Source: Antedon mediterranea (Eukaryota > Echinodermata > Crinoidea > Comatulida > Antedonidae). Taken from it: a DNA stretch of 64,000 nt. The position numbers were made by a program, and so were the translations under genes. Below, piece after piece: positions 1 to 16,000 of the stretch; the first letter of the stretch is position 1; each line of letters starts with the position of its first letter. The stretch spans positions 21,636,501 through 21,700,500 of the forward strand of contig NC_092672.1 of assembly GCF_964355755.1 (NCBI RefSeq). The letters run 5' to 3'. The notes under the pieces were generated by a model. The model saw nothing but the letters and a program-made list of their open reading frames with translations. It did no database searches and had not been told where the DNA came from.

Positions 1-135
1 TGTATATGGGATGACATTTATTTTACTGTTTAATAACAAAATACTGATACTGATAGTATCAAGCATTTTTAAGGCTTATAGAGGCAGAATGAGATAACAA
101 TTAATTTGTTGTCATAATAGAATTAGTTCCTGCAG

Positions 136-3100
136 AGATACGTGCCAGGGGTAAACATGCTATTAAAATATATAAAGAAGAACTTAAAACTGGTAGCATG
201 TCTGTTGTGAATTCAAGATGTATGTTTCTAGGAAAAGAAGGTGCTGGGAAGACTAGCTGTGTAAAGGCTATGGTTGGAGAAAGGTAACAAGTAAAATTGG
301 TATAATGTTTATAGAGTATATTACTGTACGGTATCTTAAGCTGTATTGACCATCAATAGTCAATAGCCATCAATCACATTATCTTGTGAACTGCTAAAGG
401 AAATGTTTTATTTAATTTGAATTATTATACACTAAAGGTGACATTGCAGTATGTTGAATATTGTGATTCTTATAAAATAATAAAAACATTAATTTTATAC
501 ACTTTAATTTACTTTTAAACTTACTAATGTTCTATTCATTAAAATTTATCAGTTGTTTTATGATTGGAATATTAAAATGCAAACCCTTTCATGATTTAGT
601 CATTTTATACATACAATGTATGTTTCTAAAATGTACAATAAATGTTTAACTTTACTATATAATAGATTCAATTCTGCAGAACAATCCACAGATGGAATTG
701 TTACAACCACAGTGTTTCAAGCAAAGAAGGATTGTAGTCAATGGAAAAAGATAAAAGATGTTAATGGTGAGATAAGTAACTGAAAATGTTTTTACATATT
801 CATTATTTTGCTATAAATTTAACATTAATTTATTTTTGATAAAATAATACTAATATTTAAATAAAAACATTCTTAAATTTATAATATAATGCCATTTACA
901 CATTGGTTATACAACAAATAACAATTCAAAATTCATTTGGCTATGCAACCATATACGGTTTGGTCTTGAAATCACCTCAGATACCAAGAATTGGAAAATT
1001 ACATTCAATCTTCAAAATATTGCTTATCGTTGTATTCCTCTCATCCCATACAACACATTGGTTTCCTAATCTAATTGTCTATTTCTTGCATTGTATAGAT
1101 ATTGAGCTATCAGAGCAAATTCGTTCACATGCTTTAGGAGAAAAGGTTGATAAAAGGTTAAAAGAAGGTAGGCACAGACTAATAAAGCTTTTATAACATT
1201 TAAATCTGCATAAAAGATGTATAAATGTAGGTTGATATCGATTAGTAACACTGTTATATTGGTTTTGTTTCTGTAATTTTTTATAGAAGGCAATGTTGGA
1301 ATCTGGACAAAATTTAAGAATGGTATGTACAAGATGGTAAGAAGAAAAGAAAAAGTGAGTGACATAACTAGTATATGGGACTACGCTGGTCAACTAGACT
1401 ACTATATAACGCACAGGGTATGTTTTCATTATTGTATTATGAATATCACTTGTATTCTAAGATTCATATTTAAAACAAATATTATTTTTATTGGGTTCAG
1501 AAATAAATCAATTGGAAGCTTTTAAATACTAATAGAGCTTTATTTTCTTTTTACATGATGTGTTCTTACAGTATTTTGCCAAGAACATTTTTAACAGGGT
1601 TATTTTATCAATGTGCAACTTTTTTTTTAGACTATGCTATGTTTTTGTTGGTTTTTCTAGTTCAATTGATCTTACATGTTTCAATTACTGATTTTTTTTA
1701 TCACAAGTTTTCATATGAAACATCACCAGGGGCTGAACCAGGGGAGGGGCCAACAGGCATTTGTACTTGTCAATATTGTCAACAGTAAAAAGGGAGGGCA
1801 GAGTGGAGTAGATGTGTGAATGAGAAGTTTAAACAACCTCAAAACCTCAGAATACCATACCTCCACCATTATACCAGGCCTTTCTTTCTTTCTCTTTTGT
1901 TCTTATTTCATGCAATAATGCGATGCTGAATAAAGATCAATAGGTGATCTACAATAAAAAATGCTAAAATAAGTACTTTACACATACTATTCACAATCTA
2001 ATTACAACAAATACTATTCCTGATCTAGAAAGAAAGAAGAAGACTCCTAAATGCAAATCACTATCCAAATGAAAAAGAATATCACTTTTGAAATAATATC
2101 AATAATTGAATAAGTAGTATGACTGTGATGGTATTTAAAGAAATTGTATTAAATCGTAATTTATACTTACAACATTTATATTGTTTGTTTCAATCTATGC
2201 ATAAGTGTTTTTATGATTAAAATCAATATATGCAGAGAAAATGTGATTTTAAAACTATCCTAAAATCCCATTGAGCCGAATTCCACGCGTTCCATCATCG
2301 GAAAACATATATCAATGAAATATACACTACATTCACAAATAAAACAATGAATTGTACAAGTTAAACTTGAGAAGGAATTCTTTTTCGTTTAGAGTTGTAC
2401 TTTTGTGGAATGGTCTTTCTGACTATGTTGTTTCAGCTAGTTCTTTAAATTTGTTCAACTAGATGGTACGCTCGCTTCTAGGTCGTGCCCACAGATGGTT
2501 CTCGAATACACAGTAATGTCAGCATTCAAAAACTGGCGATTTCAAATGTACAATAATGCAGGACAATAATATATGTCGTTTACAGGAACGAATAAATAGA
2601 CACTGTGATTTATGTACTCAACTAAAATTAGCACACTGGGAATTACTTCCGAAAGAGAAACTAAATGAGACCAATTGTTTAAGTCAAATTTAAACAAACT
2701 TAATTTGTGTTTTGTATGTAACATTATGGTTGAGGAATGGGGATGAGGATGGGTGCAAAGAGGAACAATTTTTAAATAGATTCTTTATTTTGTAACGAAA
2801 TATTAATTAACATGTTTTACAAATAATATACCACTAAACACAGTAAAACATTGCGATGTAATACTTTGTTGAAACTATCACCGTCGTAGTCGATTGAAAT
2901 AGTACAGTACATGTAACGATACACTACGACGTATGTTTATATATAATGTTAAACAATTTGTGAAAACCACCTCTATTCGGGGAAAATCATAAATTCGATT
3001 TAATCGGTAATAAATATTAAATTACGGCGAGTGAAAACGCTAGCTCATTATCCGTTTAAAAAAAATTATATCCAACCTCTGCAGCACAGATTGAAAACAA

Positions 3101-6100
3101 AATGGATCGAATTTCTGTTATGAGTATACAGTACTTTCCTTAACGACGCCTGAGGGAATAGACACTTGTGGAACGACACAGAGATTGGAATGTTCCATTC
3201 ATCGCAAATCAATACATTTGTATAAACGTATATTAAATCTATCAAAATAGTATTTTTTAAAGAAAATCGGCCTGTCTTCAACATTATGATACTGTACTCG
3301 AGCTGTTCAACCGGTTTTCAGCTATTAAAAACAATTATCGTAGGAGGAGATAGGAAAATGCGAAGCCTCCTCGCATTTTTGTGGCGGGTTTTTTTCAAGA
3401 TGGACATCCATTAGACAGTGTATACCACGATCGGAAAACACCCCCATTTGGGGCAAATCGTTGAACCTAAATTCGTTTTAATCGTCAATAACTAATTATC
3501 TAACTTAATTTAATTAGTAAACAGGGTTACATCAGGTGGTTAAAATCAGTACCGAAAGTACGAACCAACTTTATATACCATCGAGTAAAAATTCTAGAAA
3601 TAAGGCGCGATTTACCGAATTTTGCCCTTACGTAAATTTATATATAGAAAATAGACTAAATGAGGCTTGGGTAAACCATCCATTAAAGTTTACACCGTTT
3701 GTACAATATGACCTGCGAGAGGCTTACAAGCAATATGCTTCGCCTCAATTTCCCTCTATTCATACGACTATGAAGGATTACAAGTAAACAAGTAAAAGTC
3801 ATTGTAATCAAAAAAGCTTTGAATTTAACTGCAAAAAAACACAATTTCCAACCAAAAATTGTATATTTTTTACCACTTAAAGAACTTGAACCGATACTTG
3901 GATTTCAGTCATTTAAATTGCAAAATGATAAACATTAATTTCTTTTTGGTTAACTGAAAGAAAAGTGAAATGATTAATAAATGACTAAACTTGACCTACA
4001 CGCATGCACCAGTGACCTCCTGCGAGGTGAACAATGGGTGTGTAAATTCCATTTGACGTAGTACACGCACCCCTCTTGTAAGAATTACCACATGTATCAA
4101 TGCAAGCTGAACGATGGTGGAAAAACATGCATCCCTCTTATAAGAAATTACCATGTGTTCTTGCCTGCATTGATGGTATCTGTTCCGATTTACAATCATA
4201 TTGGTATGTATCACTCTGGCCTAGACAATGACGACAATACGACAGGCTCATGTGTATACCAACAATGAAATTGCGCTATATTTAGACATTTACAGGGTTT
4301 GCTCACTGTCTGGGTGACAGCATGCAGCTTGTTTTTGAACGTCTAAACAAGTAGGTTAGACCTAGCCAATGGTTTTGAAATGATCATGACAACAAAACAT
4401 ACATAGCAATACACATCATGTCAAGTTAGTTCCCGCAACATAGGAACCACAGTCCTTGTAAGGGTCTGGTATCACAGTGTATAAAACATACATAGCAATA
4501 CACACCATGTCAAGTTAGTTCCTGCAACATAGGAACCACAGTCATGGTAGGGGTCTGGTATCACAGTGTATAAAACATACATAGCAATACACATCATGTC
4601 AAGTTAGTTCCCGCAACATAGGAACCACAGTCCTGGTAGGGGTCTGGTATCACAGTGTAAAAAACATACATAGCAATACACATCATGTCAAGTTAGTTCC
4701 CGCAACATAGGAACCACAGTCCTGGTAAGGGTCTGGTATCACAGTGTAAAAAACATACATAGCAATACACATCATGTCAAGTTAGTTCCCGCAACATAGG
4801 AACCACAGTCCTGGTAGGGGTCTGGTATCACAGTGTATAAAACATACATAGCAATACACATCATGTCAAGTTAGTTCCTGCAACATAGGAACCACAGTCC
4901 TGGTAGGGGTCTGGTATCACAGTGTAAAAAACATACATAGCAATACACATCATGTCAAGTTAGTTCCCGCAACATAGGAACCACAGTCCTGGTAGGGGTC
5001 TGGTATCACAGTGTATAAAACATACATAGCAATACACATCATGTCAAGTTAGTTCCCACAACATAGGAACCACAGTCCTGGTAGGGGTCTGGTATTACAG
5101 TGTAAAAAAACATACATAGCAATACACAACATGTCAAGTTAGTTCCCACAACATAGGAACCACAGTCCTGGTAAGGGTCTGGTATCACGGTGTATAAAAC
5201 ATACATAGCAATGCACATCATGTCAAGTTAGTTCCCGCAACATAGGAACCACAGTCATGGTAGGGGTCTGGTATCACAGTGTAAAAAACATACATAGCAA
5301 TACACAACATGTCAAGTTAGTTCCTGCAATATAGGAACCACAGTCCTGGTAAGGGTCTGGTATCACAGTGTATAAAACATACATAGCAATACACATCATG
5401 TCAAGTTAGTTCCCACAACATAGGAACCACAGTCCTGGTAAGGGTCTGGTATCACAATGTATAAAACATACATAGCAATACACATCATGTCAAGTTAGTT
5501 CCCGCAACATAGGAACCACAGTCCTGGTAAGGGTCTGGTATCACAGTGTATAAAACATACATAGCAATACACATCATGTCAAGTTAGTTCCCGCAACATA
5601 GGAACCACAGTCCTGGTAAGGGTCTGGTATCACAGTGTAAAAAACATACATAGCAATACACATCATGTCAAGTTAGTTCCTGCAACATAGGAACCACAGT
5701 CCTGGTAAGGGTCTGGTATCACAGTGTAAAAAACATACATAGCAATACACATCATGTCAAGTTAGTTCCCGCAACATAGGAACCACAGTCCTGGTAAGGG
5801 TCTGGTATCACAGTGTATAAAACATACATAGCAATACACATCATGTCAAGTTAGTTCCCGCAACATAGGAACCACAGTCCTGGTAAGGGTCTGGTATCAC
5901 AGTGTATAAAACATACATAGCAATACACATCATGTCAAGTTAGTTCCCGCAACATAGGAACCACAGTCCTGGTAGGGGTCTGGTATCACAGTGTATAAAA
6001 CATACATAGCAATACACATCATGTCAAGTTAGTTCCCGCAACATAGGAACCACAGTCCTGGTAAGGGTCTGGTATCACAGTGTATAAAACATACATAGCA

Positions 6101-7054
6101 ATACACATCATGTCAAGTTAGTTCCCGCAACATAGGAACCACAGTCCTGGTAGGGGTCTGGTATCACAGTGTATAAAACATACATAGCAATACACATCAT
6201 GTCAAGTTAGTTCCCGCAACATAGGAACCACAGTCCTGGTAGGGGTCTGGTATCACAGTGTATAAAACATACATAGTAATACACATCATGTCAAGTTAGT
6301 TCCCGCAACATAGGAACCACAGTCATGGTAGGGGTCTGGTATCACAATGTAAAAATGGTGAAAGTTTATTTTACAGTCTGCATTAATCTGCATGTTTGAC
6401 TTGATGAGGCATGAACAAAAGTGCTCAGAACAAAAGCAGAGCAAAATAGATAAAAAATGACTATTTATTTGCATACTAGATTACTTCATAAAAATGATAA
6501 AAAGAAGAGCTATTTTATCACCTTGATGAAACAGTACAGTATGTAGTGTGCAAATAGAATGTTGAAGTTTTTACTTGAGTCATCAAACTTTATCTATATA
6601 AAATATTGTAATATTATATTATAATTACCCATGAAAACATAATCCTTGTTAATTTCCAGTTTTTCCTGACAAATACAGTATCATACTGTGTTGCTTTCAA
6701 TGTCATGGACAACTTGGATGAGCCAGCTAAACCACGGGATTCAAAAATAGTAAGTTAAACTTTAGTACTTTAGACAATCTTGTAAACTACAAATGGCTGC
6801 TATGATTTAATAATGTAATTTAATTTCAATATTAGTGTAAAAATATATTGGCATTGTCATTTTAGGGTCAGCTAGGAATGACTAATTTGGACATGAATTT
6901 GTTCTGGATAAGGTCCATTTATGAACACACTGTACAACATGGTTCAGGAAACATTATTTCAATTGATGGCAAGAACATAGGGTCACCTCCCATCTGTTTG
7001 GTTGCAACTCATGTGGACAAATTGTCAGGGACAGCATCAGAAAAAGAGGAGGAG
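136..7054 (+). CDS. Roc (Ras-of-complex) GTPase domain exons of the Roco gene
   Basis: Six exons. The first carries a P-loop, FLGKEGAGKTS, preceded by RGKHAIKIYKEELKTGS, a lead-in I recognise from invertebrate Roco-type GTPases. The second continues with FNSAEQSTDGI, where switch I is expected. Exon 1287-1417 holds DYAGQLDYY, the G3/switch II DxxG motif with the Roc-typical Gln. Exon 6660-6749 holds VSYCVAFNVMD, a G-domain strand. Exon 6866-7054 holds LVATHVDKL, matching the Roc G4 THxD signature. Junction phases are 2, 1, 1, 0, 0, 0, and all codons join cleanly. The 5.2 kb intron between 1417 and 6660 holds only repeats. The nucleotide-binding residues look intact, so GTP binding is likely. 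GTPase activity cannot be judged from sequence alone. Confidence 0.85.
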
Positions 7055-10000
7055 GTAAATAGTATATAAATATTAGATATTTATATCTTGTCTTTTTCTC
7101 AACTATTACCTCTTTCACACCAACCTAGCAACACCGGGGTTAATAAAATAAAATTGTAAATGTCGCCCTCTATTTTTTTTTTTTACATAGCGACGATCCG
7201 GAGTTTAACTGCGGGGTTGAACAGCTGAATATTCTCCGGAGAACGAACTGCGGGGACACCCTGGTGTTTTGGTGTGAAAGGTACATCATCAAACTCCGGA
7301 GTGTTTCGGGTCAAAAGGTCATCCTCACACGATCACTCATTGCTTTAGTTTTATTTCAAAATACTTTAAATATTTGTACAAAATATATAGCGGGTTTAAA
7401 AAATAATAAGTAGTATCAATAAAACATTATATTACTTCTGAGACTTTTGAAAGTAATTATTAAATTTAAAATATTAATAAAAATGATTCTAATGATCGTC
7501 GCTATGTAAACAAACAAAATAGAGGGCGACATTTACAATTTTATTCTATAAACCCCGGTGTTGCTAGGTTGGTGTGAAAGGGGTATCTCCGGAGTTTCTC
7601 GACGTTTTGAATGGTCATAAACCCCGGGGTGTCTCCGGAGACACTCCGGAGTTTTGGTGTGAAAGGGGGTATTAGTCAACATAAGCTCTCCTAGCAACTG
7701 AACACAACTGAATGCAACTATAAACCTCAACTGACTGCAACTGACAGGCGCACAAAAATGTAGACATTTATAATTACTTTCAGTTGCTTATGTTCTATTT
7801 TTTCTGTAACTGAGTGAAACTGAAAAGTTTTAAACGTATCACACGTGTGGTATGGGTAACGGCGACCAGTCGCGATTGGTTTGTATAGGCCTATACTGGT
7901 TCCTATAGAACTATGAATTGCGTTTTGCGTGTAGTGAGGTAAATTAATAGGCTCTTTAGAATTAATATTTTGCCTACAAAATGATTGACTGTATACAACC
8001 CATCAGTACAATTAGAACAAAAAAGCAGTTTGAGGTCTAATGTACATGTTTATACAATCAAATAATATAACATGAAAATGGAACATTTAAGTTAAACATT
8101 ACATGCATTACAAAAGAATTCATTAAAGAAAGCACATTAAAGTAGAAACATTGTTTGAGATTTTGTCATTTTGAATTACAGTATGAATTAAATAAAACAG
8201 ACAGTTATGGAAGATTGTGTACATTAGGTTTTGACATATTGTATTGTAAACCACTGATCATGATGATCACTATCACGCAGATTGATCTCACTGATCATGT
8301 GAGTATTCTCAGTGGATATATTATTGTCAACACTTAGCTTGAAAATATGCCTGGAGGCGCAAACAAAATCCTACATCGCGACAAAAATCCAAAATGACTG
8401 CCCGTTTGATATAAATTGTATTTATAATGTCTATTAAATGCTCTTTCAGAAATTTTTGATTGGGTATGTCATCCTCTGAATGTATTTTGTAATTTAACAT
8501 ATGACTTCTAAGTCCAAGATGGCCATCAAAATTCAAAATCGCTTCAAATTGAGCTGAATTGTATTTATAATGCCTATTAAATGGCCTTTTTAAACTTGTT
8601 TGTTTTTTATTTACCACACACATTGAATACAAAGTAAAAATATTAAATTCATTCATTCATTCTAGAAACATTTATTGACAATATCATAGCATGGCATAGC
8701 ATGGTTGGCATATAATATATATAGTCGAGAGACTACAAAAGGCCCGATGGGCCTGTCGCTGTAGTCCCTCTTTACATTATACAAGTATACATACAAATGA
8801 AATATACAATATAGATAATACAGTATACAGTATTAGCGTGATCAGTAATCATTGTGATGAGTTATCAGCGATAGTAGCAATATGAATGCATTTATTAATT
8901 GAAGGTTATGAAGATGTACAAGAAAATGTTTGATAAAATGGAAGGAATGCCATATGCTCACCATGTAGATCGTGAAATGTACATGGTTGATAACACCATG
9001 AAATCACCTGAAGGTATTACAAAACTTAAGCGAAATGTTGGTAGATACATGAAGGAAATGGTGAGAGAAGTTCCAGTAAAGTGGGTTAATTTACAGGAAA
9101 GTTTGCAAAGAATTGGTGAAACAGAATTGTGTATTACATTTGAGGAGGTAAAGTTTTGATTGTGGATTCCAATGTAATTATATAATATTATTATTTATTG
9201 TTACTTTGTTTTATTCCTACAGACATTAGTAATATTTATAGTCCTGGCCCATCATTGAATTTTCCATTAGATTTTCTCCAGGCTCTACAAGTAATGTACT
9301 TAAGTTAAGTTATTTGTTTGAATTAAATTCTGTATTAGGTTTCCAGGATTAGCACTCAATGTGAAATTTCCGAAGAGGGGCTCGACACTGCCATAGAGTA
9401 TATGAATGACATTGGGATCATTTTGCATTCAAGTACTAACAAAGAACTGAAGAACACTGTGATAACAGATCTTAAAATGATGATTCAAATGGTGACAAAA
9501 GTGATCACGGTAGTTAAACCATCTATTAAAGTGGTAGGTAGATAATGTATTTTATTATGATATTAGATTGTCATCATGTGGATGTATAGGTGATGTTAAT
9601 AATCTGTTCTTAGTAACTTGATGTGAAACAGTATAATTGTATTGATCATGTGATTGCACTGTGTAAAGTAAGAATAAACTGGGTTTTTTTTTAATATAGA
9701 AGCAAATGAGGATGCTGTGGAAAAGGCTTGATGAGGAAGGAATACTGGAGGAAAGACTGCTACGGTATTTATGGAAACATGAATTAAAGGAAGACCCACA
9801 TCGCTTTGAAATCTTTACTGAAGTGATGAAAACATTTAGTTTGCTCTTTGAGAAATTGAAGGTAAGTTAATTCAATTCAATTCAATTTCTTTATTGCTGC
9901 AAATGCCATCAAGGGCTAATATCCGCTTAAACATACTACATCATACAGATACATTGTATTTACATTCAAAATTGTTTTAAACATTTTATTTTAGATTGGA

Positions 10001-13000
10001 TGTCACTTAAATTAGCTTAAATGTTATACTTGTAATATTTTAATTTACAATACTTTGCTTACATCTGCAGGTAACCGAAGGTAACCGGGTATTCCTGGTT
10101 CCATCTCGAATGAAAACCGAAGAAAAGAGTCTTGAAGTTGAAACGGACAAACAAAATATGGTGTCAATCTATCTTACACCTGTAGACTTTCTTCCTAATG
10201 CTGTCTACAATACATTGGTTGTTGCGTTTCTGGACTTAATGGAGGTAAAAAATAAAGATGGCGAACAACTTGTGTCTCAAAACCGCAGTGAATTCGACTT
10301 TAAGGATCATGGGGTCAATCTAGGCACAGTGAAAATTGAAAACAAGCATGCATTAAAGGTTTGGAAATTCATTTATTTATTTAATTTTTCAAATAAATAT
10401 ATTTAAAGACAAAATTGTAGATAGCAAACAGAGTTTTAAATAATTACAATCTCAATCTTACTACTATTACACTACAGTATTACATTTTCATTTTATGAAT
10501 ACATTGAATGCACAATGAATACTGGTAATAATAATGGTAATGTTTTGCATATATTATTTAACTCATTTTAAATTAACAAAGACAATTTTCCTCATCAGCT
10601 TGAAATAACTTATCTGACTGAAGTTGATGGTAATGTTAGAGACCAAATGAATGAACCGCAGCCAAGTTTCTGCATAGAGGTAAAGATTAGCATGATAGGC
10701 TTTATTAATAACATTGTTAACACCAGCACTTGAATGTAATGATTGCCAATAAACGGAAATAAATGGAAATTATCATATGTACGTTCAAGTCGCCATGTAC
10801 GAAACTCAAATTGCTGACTCTAATAAAAATTACAAAAGACATATTTATAATTTTTTATTCTACGATATGTATATAATGTCTTTTTTATTCACCCAAAAAC
10901 TATGTAAATTCATGGCACGCTGGACCACCTAGTCGTAGGCGTAAGGTATCCCAGGAAAACTTGATGCCCCAAATTGGAATTTGGCAAACTGGCTAAATAC
11001 TATATATAAACAGCTTCCACCTTCTATGTAATCTTTGTTATCATGTAACACTCAGAGCCATTGAGTCACTCTGCATAATCTATTCTGCTCTGCTTAATTG
11101 CGTCAAGCACTTTTGCCTATATGGGTTGGTTCAAGCTTTCAACCTATTATATTTAAAACTTATGTTCTACATTTTACTTGGTTTGTAGGTGTTAAGATAT
11201 CTAAAGCATCAATTAAAAACTGTACTTGTCACTAGAGAAGGAGTTGGCTACAATCTATGTGTGTTGTGTACTGCTTGTTATCCAGCAGAGAAGCCTCATT
11301 TACATGATCTCAAAAAGTGCTTGAAACTAGATACTAATAGTGTTAAATGTGGCAATGAACGCATGATTACCAATCATTTAAAGCGGCTATTTTTGGAAGG
11401 TTAGTTGAAATTTTTGATTATCATCACAATTTTCTTTTTGCAGTATTTTTATTTGATACCACATTTTACCAATACAATGTACAAAGATTAGTCCAGAGAC
11501 ATATACAAAGGCCGTTTTAATTATAGATAGGTTTAATTGTTAAAGTAATACATGGTTAAATACTTTTTTTTTACAATATAATGTAAATCAGTTTATATGA
11601 GTTTCCCCTGCAGAATAAGGGGAAACAAGCTCATCAGTGGCTGGTTTGTGATAATACCAGATAATAAAAAAATGTCTTGTATGTAATTATTAGTCCTTGC
11701 TAATGGTAGAAAAATGATAACATGAAACTATCAGTATCCACTTAAGATAAAAAAAAATGATAACATGAAACTATCAGTATCCACCTAACATAAAGGAAAT
11801 ATGATAACATGAAACTATCAGTATCCACCTAAGATAAAAAAAAAATGATAACATGAAACTATCAGTATCCACCTAAGATAAAAAAAATGATAACATGAAA
11901 CTATCAGTATCCACCTAAGATAAAATAAAAAATGATAACATGAAACTATCAGTATCCACCTAAGATAAAAAAAAAAATGATAACATGAAACTATCATGAA
12001 TAATACCATCAAACTTACGAGTTAGGGTGACTATAGCAAGGCATTTAATAAAAAGGCAAATTGCCTTAAAATGTAAATGTGACATGTTTCGAGAAACTAT
12101 TCTCATCATCACAACCGTAAACAACGCCTAGAGTGCTTATATACCAATAGAACATATTGTATGTAAATAAGTAAGTATTTAGCATAATAAAACAACAAGG
12201 AATGTAGGCAACAACCAATCATATGGCAAGTGTGACGCCTAAGTTATAGATTTGTTTGTTCAAGGAAGGTTTACTCCACAAGATGTGGAGGGCTGACTTG
12301 ACTTTAAGTTTGAAAGCGGAATCTGTATATAGTCATGAAACTATCAGTATCCACTTAAGATAAACCTAAAATCATCAAGGAAAGAATATAATATTTTCAT
12401 TGTAGATTCTGTCAGATTTACAATTGTTTGTATTAATAAGGATGAGATATAATACAGGATGACAGTTTTAACACTTAATTTCCCCAAATTAAACAAACAT
12501 TATAAATAATGTATTTCTAAAAATCATCATGTCTCAAGTTCAGCAAATTCGAAATAGAATTTAAACAAAAATCATGAAAGATGTGTTGGTTAGGTTTTTT
12601 TAGAAACGATTATACTAGGAATGGGAATATCTGTTTTAAAACAAAGCTGTGTGAGCTACTATTTTAGGCCTGAATTATTATGTTATCTGAGATTAACAAA
12701 AGCATAGAAGTATTAACTAACATTAACACACAAGCTAATTTTCCCACAAGTTGGCTTAAAAATCAAACTATTAAAAAAAAATTGATATGGTCTTCATTGC
12801 TAAGTAAAGTTTGGAAAAATGTTAGTATCTATAATAAATTTACGCAAGGGAAAAATGTGGTAAATCGCGCGTTACTTCTAGAATGTTTACTCGATAGTAT
12901 ATAAAGTTGGTTCGTACTTTCGGTACTGATTTTAACCACCTGATGTAACCTTGTTTGTTAATAAATAAATAGAGTTAGATAATTAGTTACTGACGATTAA

Positions 13001-16000
13001 AACGAATTTAGGTTCAACGATTTGCCTCAAATAGGGAGTTTTCCAATCTGTCTAATGGATGTCCATCTTGAAAAATACCTGCATACAATAATATGAGGAT
13101 GCTTGGCATTTACCTATCTCCTCCTATGATAATTGTTTTTAATAGCTGAAAACCGTTGAAGACAGGCCGATTTTCTTTAAAAAATAATATTTTATAGATT
13201 TAATATACGTTTATACAAATGTATTGATTTGCGATGAATGGAAGAATTCAATCTCTCAGTCTCCCAGATACTTAAGTATTTGGTTTAACATAAGTAGGTA
13301 CATTTATGGGCCCTTCGAAAATAAACTTGAAACCTTTAGATATAGTATTGCAATACAAAATTTATACGTATTAACCATTTTTGGGTGCCATTTGAATCGC
13401 AAATTTCTTACCGCGAGTGTGGGTACTGTTGGATATATAAACACAATATATACAAAACGTTTGTATTAATTAATTATTTATTATAATTACAAAAAATATA
13501 AACGTAGAGGTGTATCGTTACATGTACTTTACTATTTCAATCGACTATAACAGGGATAGTTTTAACAAAGTATTAAATCGCAAATGTTCTATTTAGTGAG
13601 ACAAATCTCATGACACAAAATACATGAATAAGGTCCAATGTGAATGGCATAATAAAACAGTGTATCCTAGTGTTGTTAACAGAATAGTTAATTTAATAAA
13701 AACTAACGATGTGTATTGAATAAATTGTGATACTGTTTTCGTTATTATGACTTTTATTTTGTATAGATACTACTACTCCTCTGGCTACAAGCTCATTACA
13801 GACAGGTTAGTTGGTTATCATTAGATCATTAGAGATCCTTGGATAGGGTAGTGTTACAACCACTAATGTAGAAAATATTAGCTAATGTTGAAATGGCAAT
13901 AGCTAAATGTAGAAATAACTTGCTCATATGTAATTAGTACCAGCTAAGGTGAGAAAATGCTTCACAACTATAATTAAACTACTGTTTGGAACTACATCAA
14001 GAAACCTGAAGGATAGATACATTATGTGAAGTTAAATGTAATATAAAGTTGGTAATACATAAGGATAACAACTAAGCAGATTCTGTATTAATCACTTTCA
14101 ACTACCATGTCTGTGTTTTGGGGATATTAATTATTCCCTATGCAGCAATATAAATTGTGATCTGATTTCTGGAAAGTTATGGTGTTTTAGGAATTTATAT
14201 TCATACATACATACATATTCACACAATGATTTTCAACAACTATGATAATTATGATAATTATGATAATTATGCTCAATTTATATCATAATTTCGGAAACTT
14301 GTCTTCAACCATTTAGAGTTGTCAGAGGATAATTTTAAACAGTTGATTGCAGACTTTGCAAAATGGTTTGATGATCGTGGTCTCCTTAAAAGGCTACAAG
14401 TTCTATGCATAGAAATAGTAGATGACATCGAAGAGTTGAAAAGGGTTACCAGTACAATCAACCTGTTAGCTCTTTTAACTGCAAATGGACAATTGAGTCA
14501 AACAAATCTTTCTGTCCTGTATGATGCAATAAAAGTAACAGAACAATTTGGCTTTCAGTCAGTCATTAAAGAAAAGCTTTACATACCTGTCTTAATACAG
14601 CTTATGAGCTTTAAAGTCACTCATTTGTTGGCGATGAATGGTTTTTCCCATCAAAGTTTTTTGTCCAATTATAAAATGAATATCATGACAAAAAGCATAA
14701 CTGTCTAACCATTTTTTGCAAACCAGATCTCTATGTTTTTTAAGCCTGTTAATGTCCCCACTAGACTACACTCATTAATGTACAATAGTTAGCATATGAT
14801 GCATCATATAGATATGGAAGGCAATAAACAAATGACATAGACCATTTTAAATCTCTATGTTTTTGTAGCCTCTTTATCTATCCACTAGACTAGACTCATT
14901 AATGTACAATAGATAGCATATGATGGATCATGTAGATATGGAAGGCAACAAACAACTGACATAGACCATTTTAAATCTATGTTTTTGTAGCCTCTTTATC
15001 TACACACTAGACTAGACTCATTAATGTACAATAGATAGCATCTGATGCATCATAATATATAGATATAGAAAGCAACACACAACTGACATAGACCATAGCA
15101 GAACAGTGTATTGAATCAATTGTGATACTGTACTCTTGGTTATGACTAATATTATATCTGTTTTTTGTATAGATACACAGACTGCTGCTCCTCTGGCTAC
15201 AAGCTCATTAGAGACAGGTTAGTGGTTATTATTAGATCATTATGTATCATATGGACAGTTTGTCTGAAAATACATGAATATACATAATAGCATAACATCT
15301 TGGTGTCATTAGCAGAATAGTTGATTTAATACTGGTATTCTGGATTATGACTAATGTATATGTTTATTTTGCATAGATGCACCTATTGCTGCTCTTTTGG
15401 CTGCAAGCTCATTAGGGACACGTCGAGGTATAGGTGAGTAACATTAGATCATTAGGGACAGGTATAGGTGAGTAACATTAGATCATTAGGGACAGGTATA
15501 GGTGAGTAACATTAGATCATTAGGGACAGGTATAGGTGAGTAACATTAGATCATTAGGGACAGGTATAGGTGAGTAACATTAGATCATTAGGGACAGGTA
15601 TAGGTGAGTAACATTAGATCAGTAGGGACAGGTATAGGTGAGTAACATTAGATCATTAGGGACAGGTATAGGTGAGTAACATTAGATCATTAGGGACAGG
15701 TATAGGTGAGTAACATTAGATCATTAGGGACAGGTATAGGTGAGTAACATTAGATCATTAGGGACAGGTATAGGTGAGTAACATTAGATCATTAGGGACA
15801 GGTATAGGTGAGTAACATTAGATCATTAGGGACAGGTATAGGTGAGTAACATTAGATCATTAGGGACAGGTATAGGTGAGTAACATTAGCTCATTAGGGA
15901 CAGGTATAGGTGAGTAACATTAGCTCATTAGGGACAGGTATAGGTGAGTAACATTAGATCATTAGGGACAGGTATAGGTGAGTAACATTAGATCATTAGG

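Noticed and set aside
4391-6354. Regularly spaced repeats resembling a CRISPR array
   Set aside because: Units are contiguous with no unique spacers, and the context is an animal intron.
12680-12904. 74-codon plus frame as a gene
   Set aside because: It is antisense to the homologous segment in the left copy of an inverted repeat and is not conserved.
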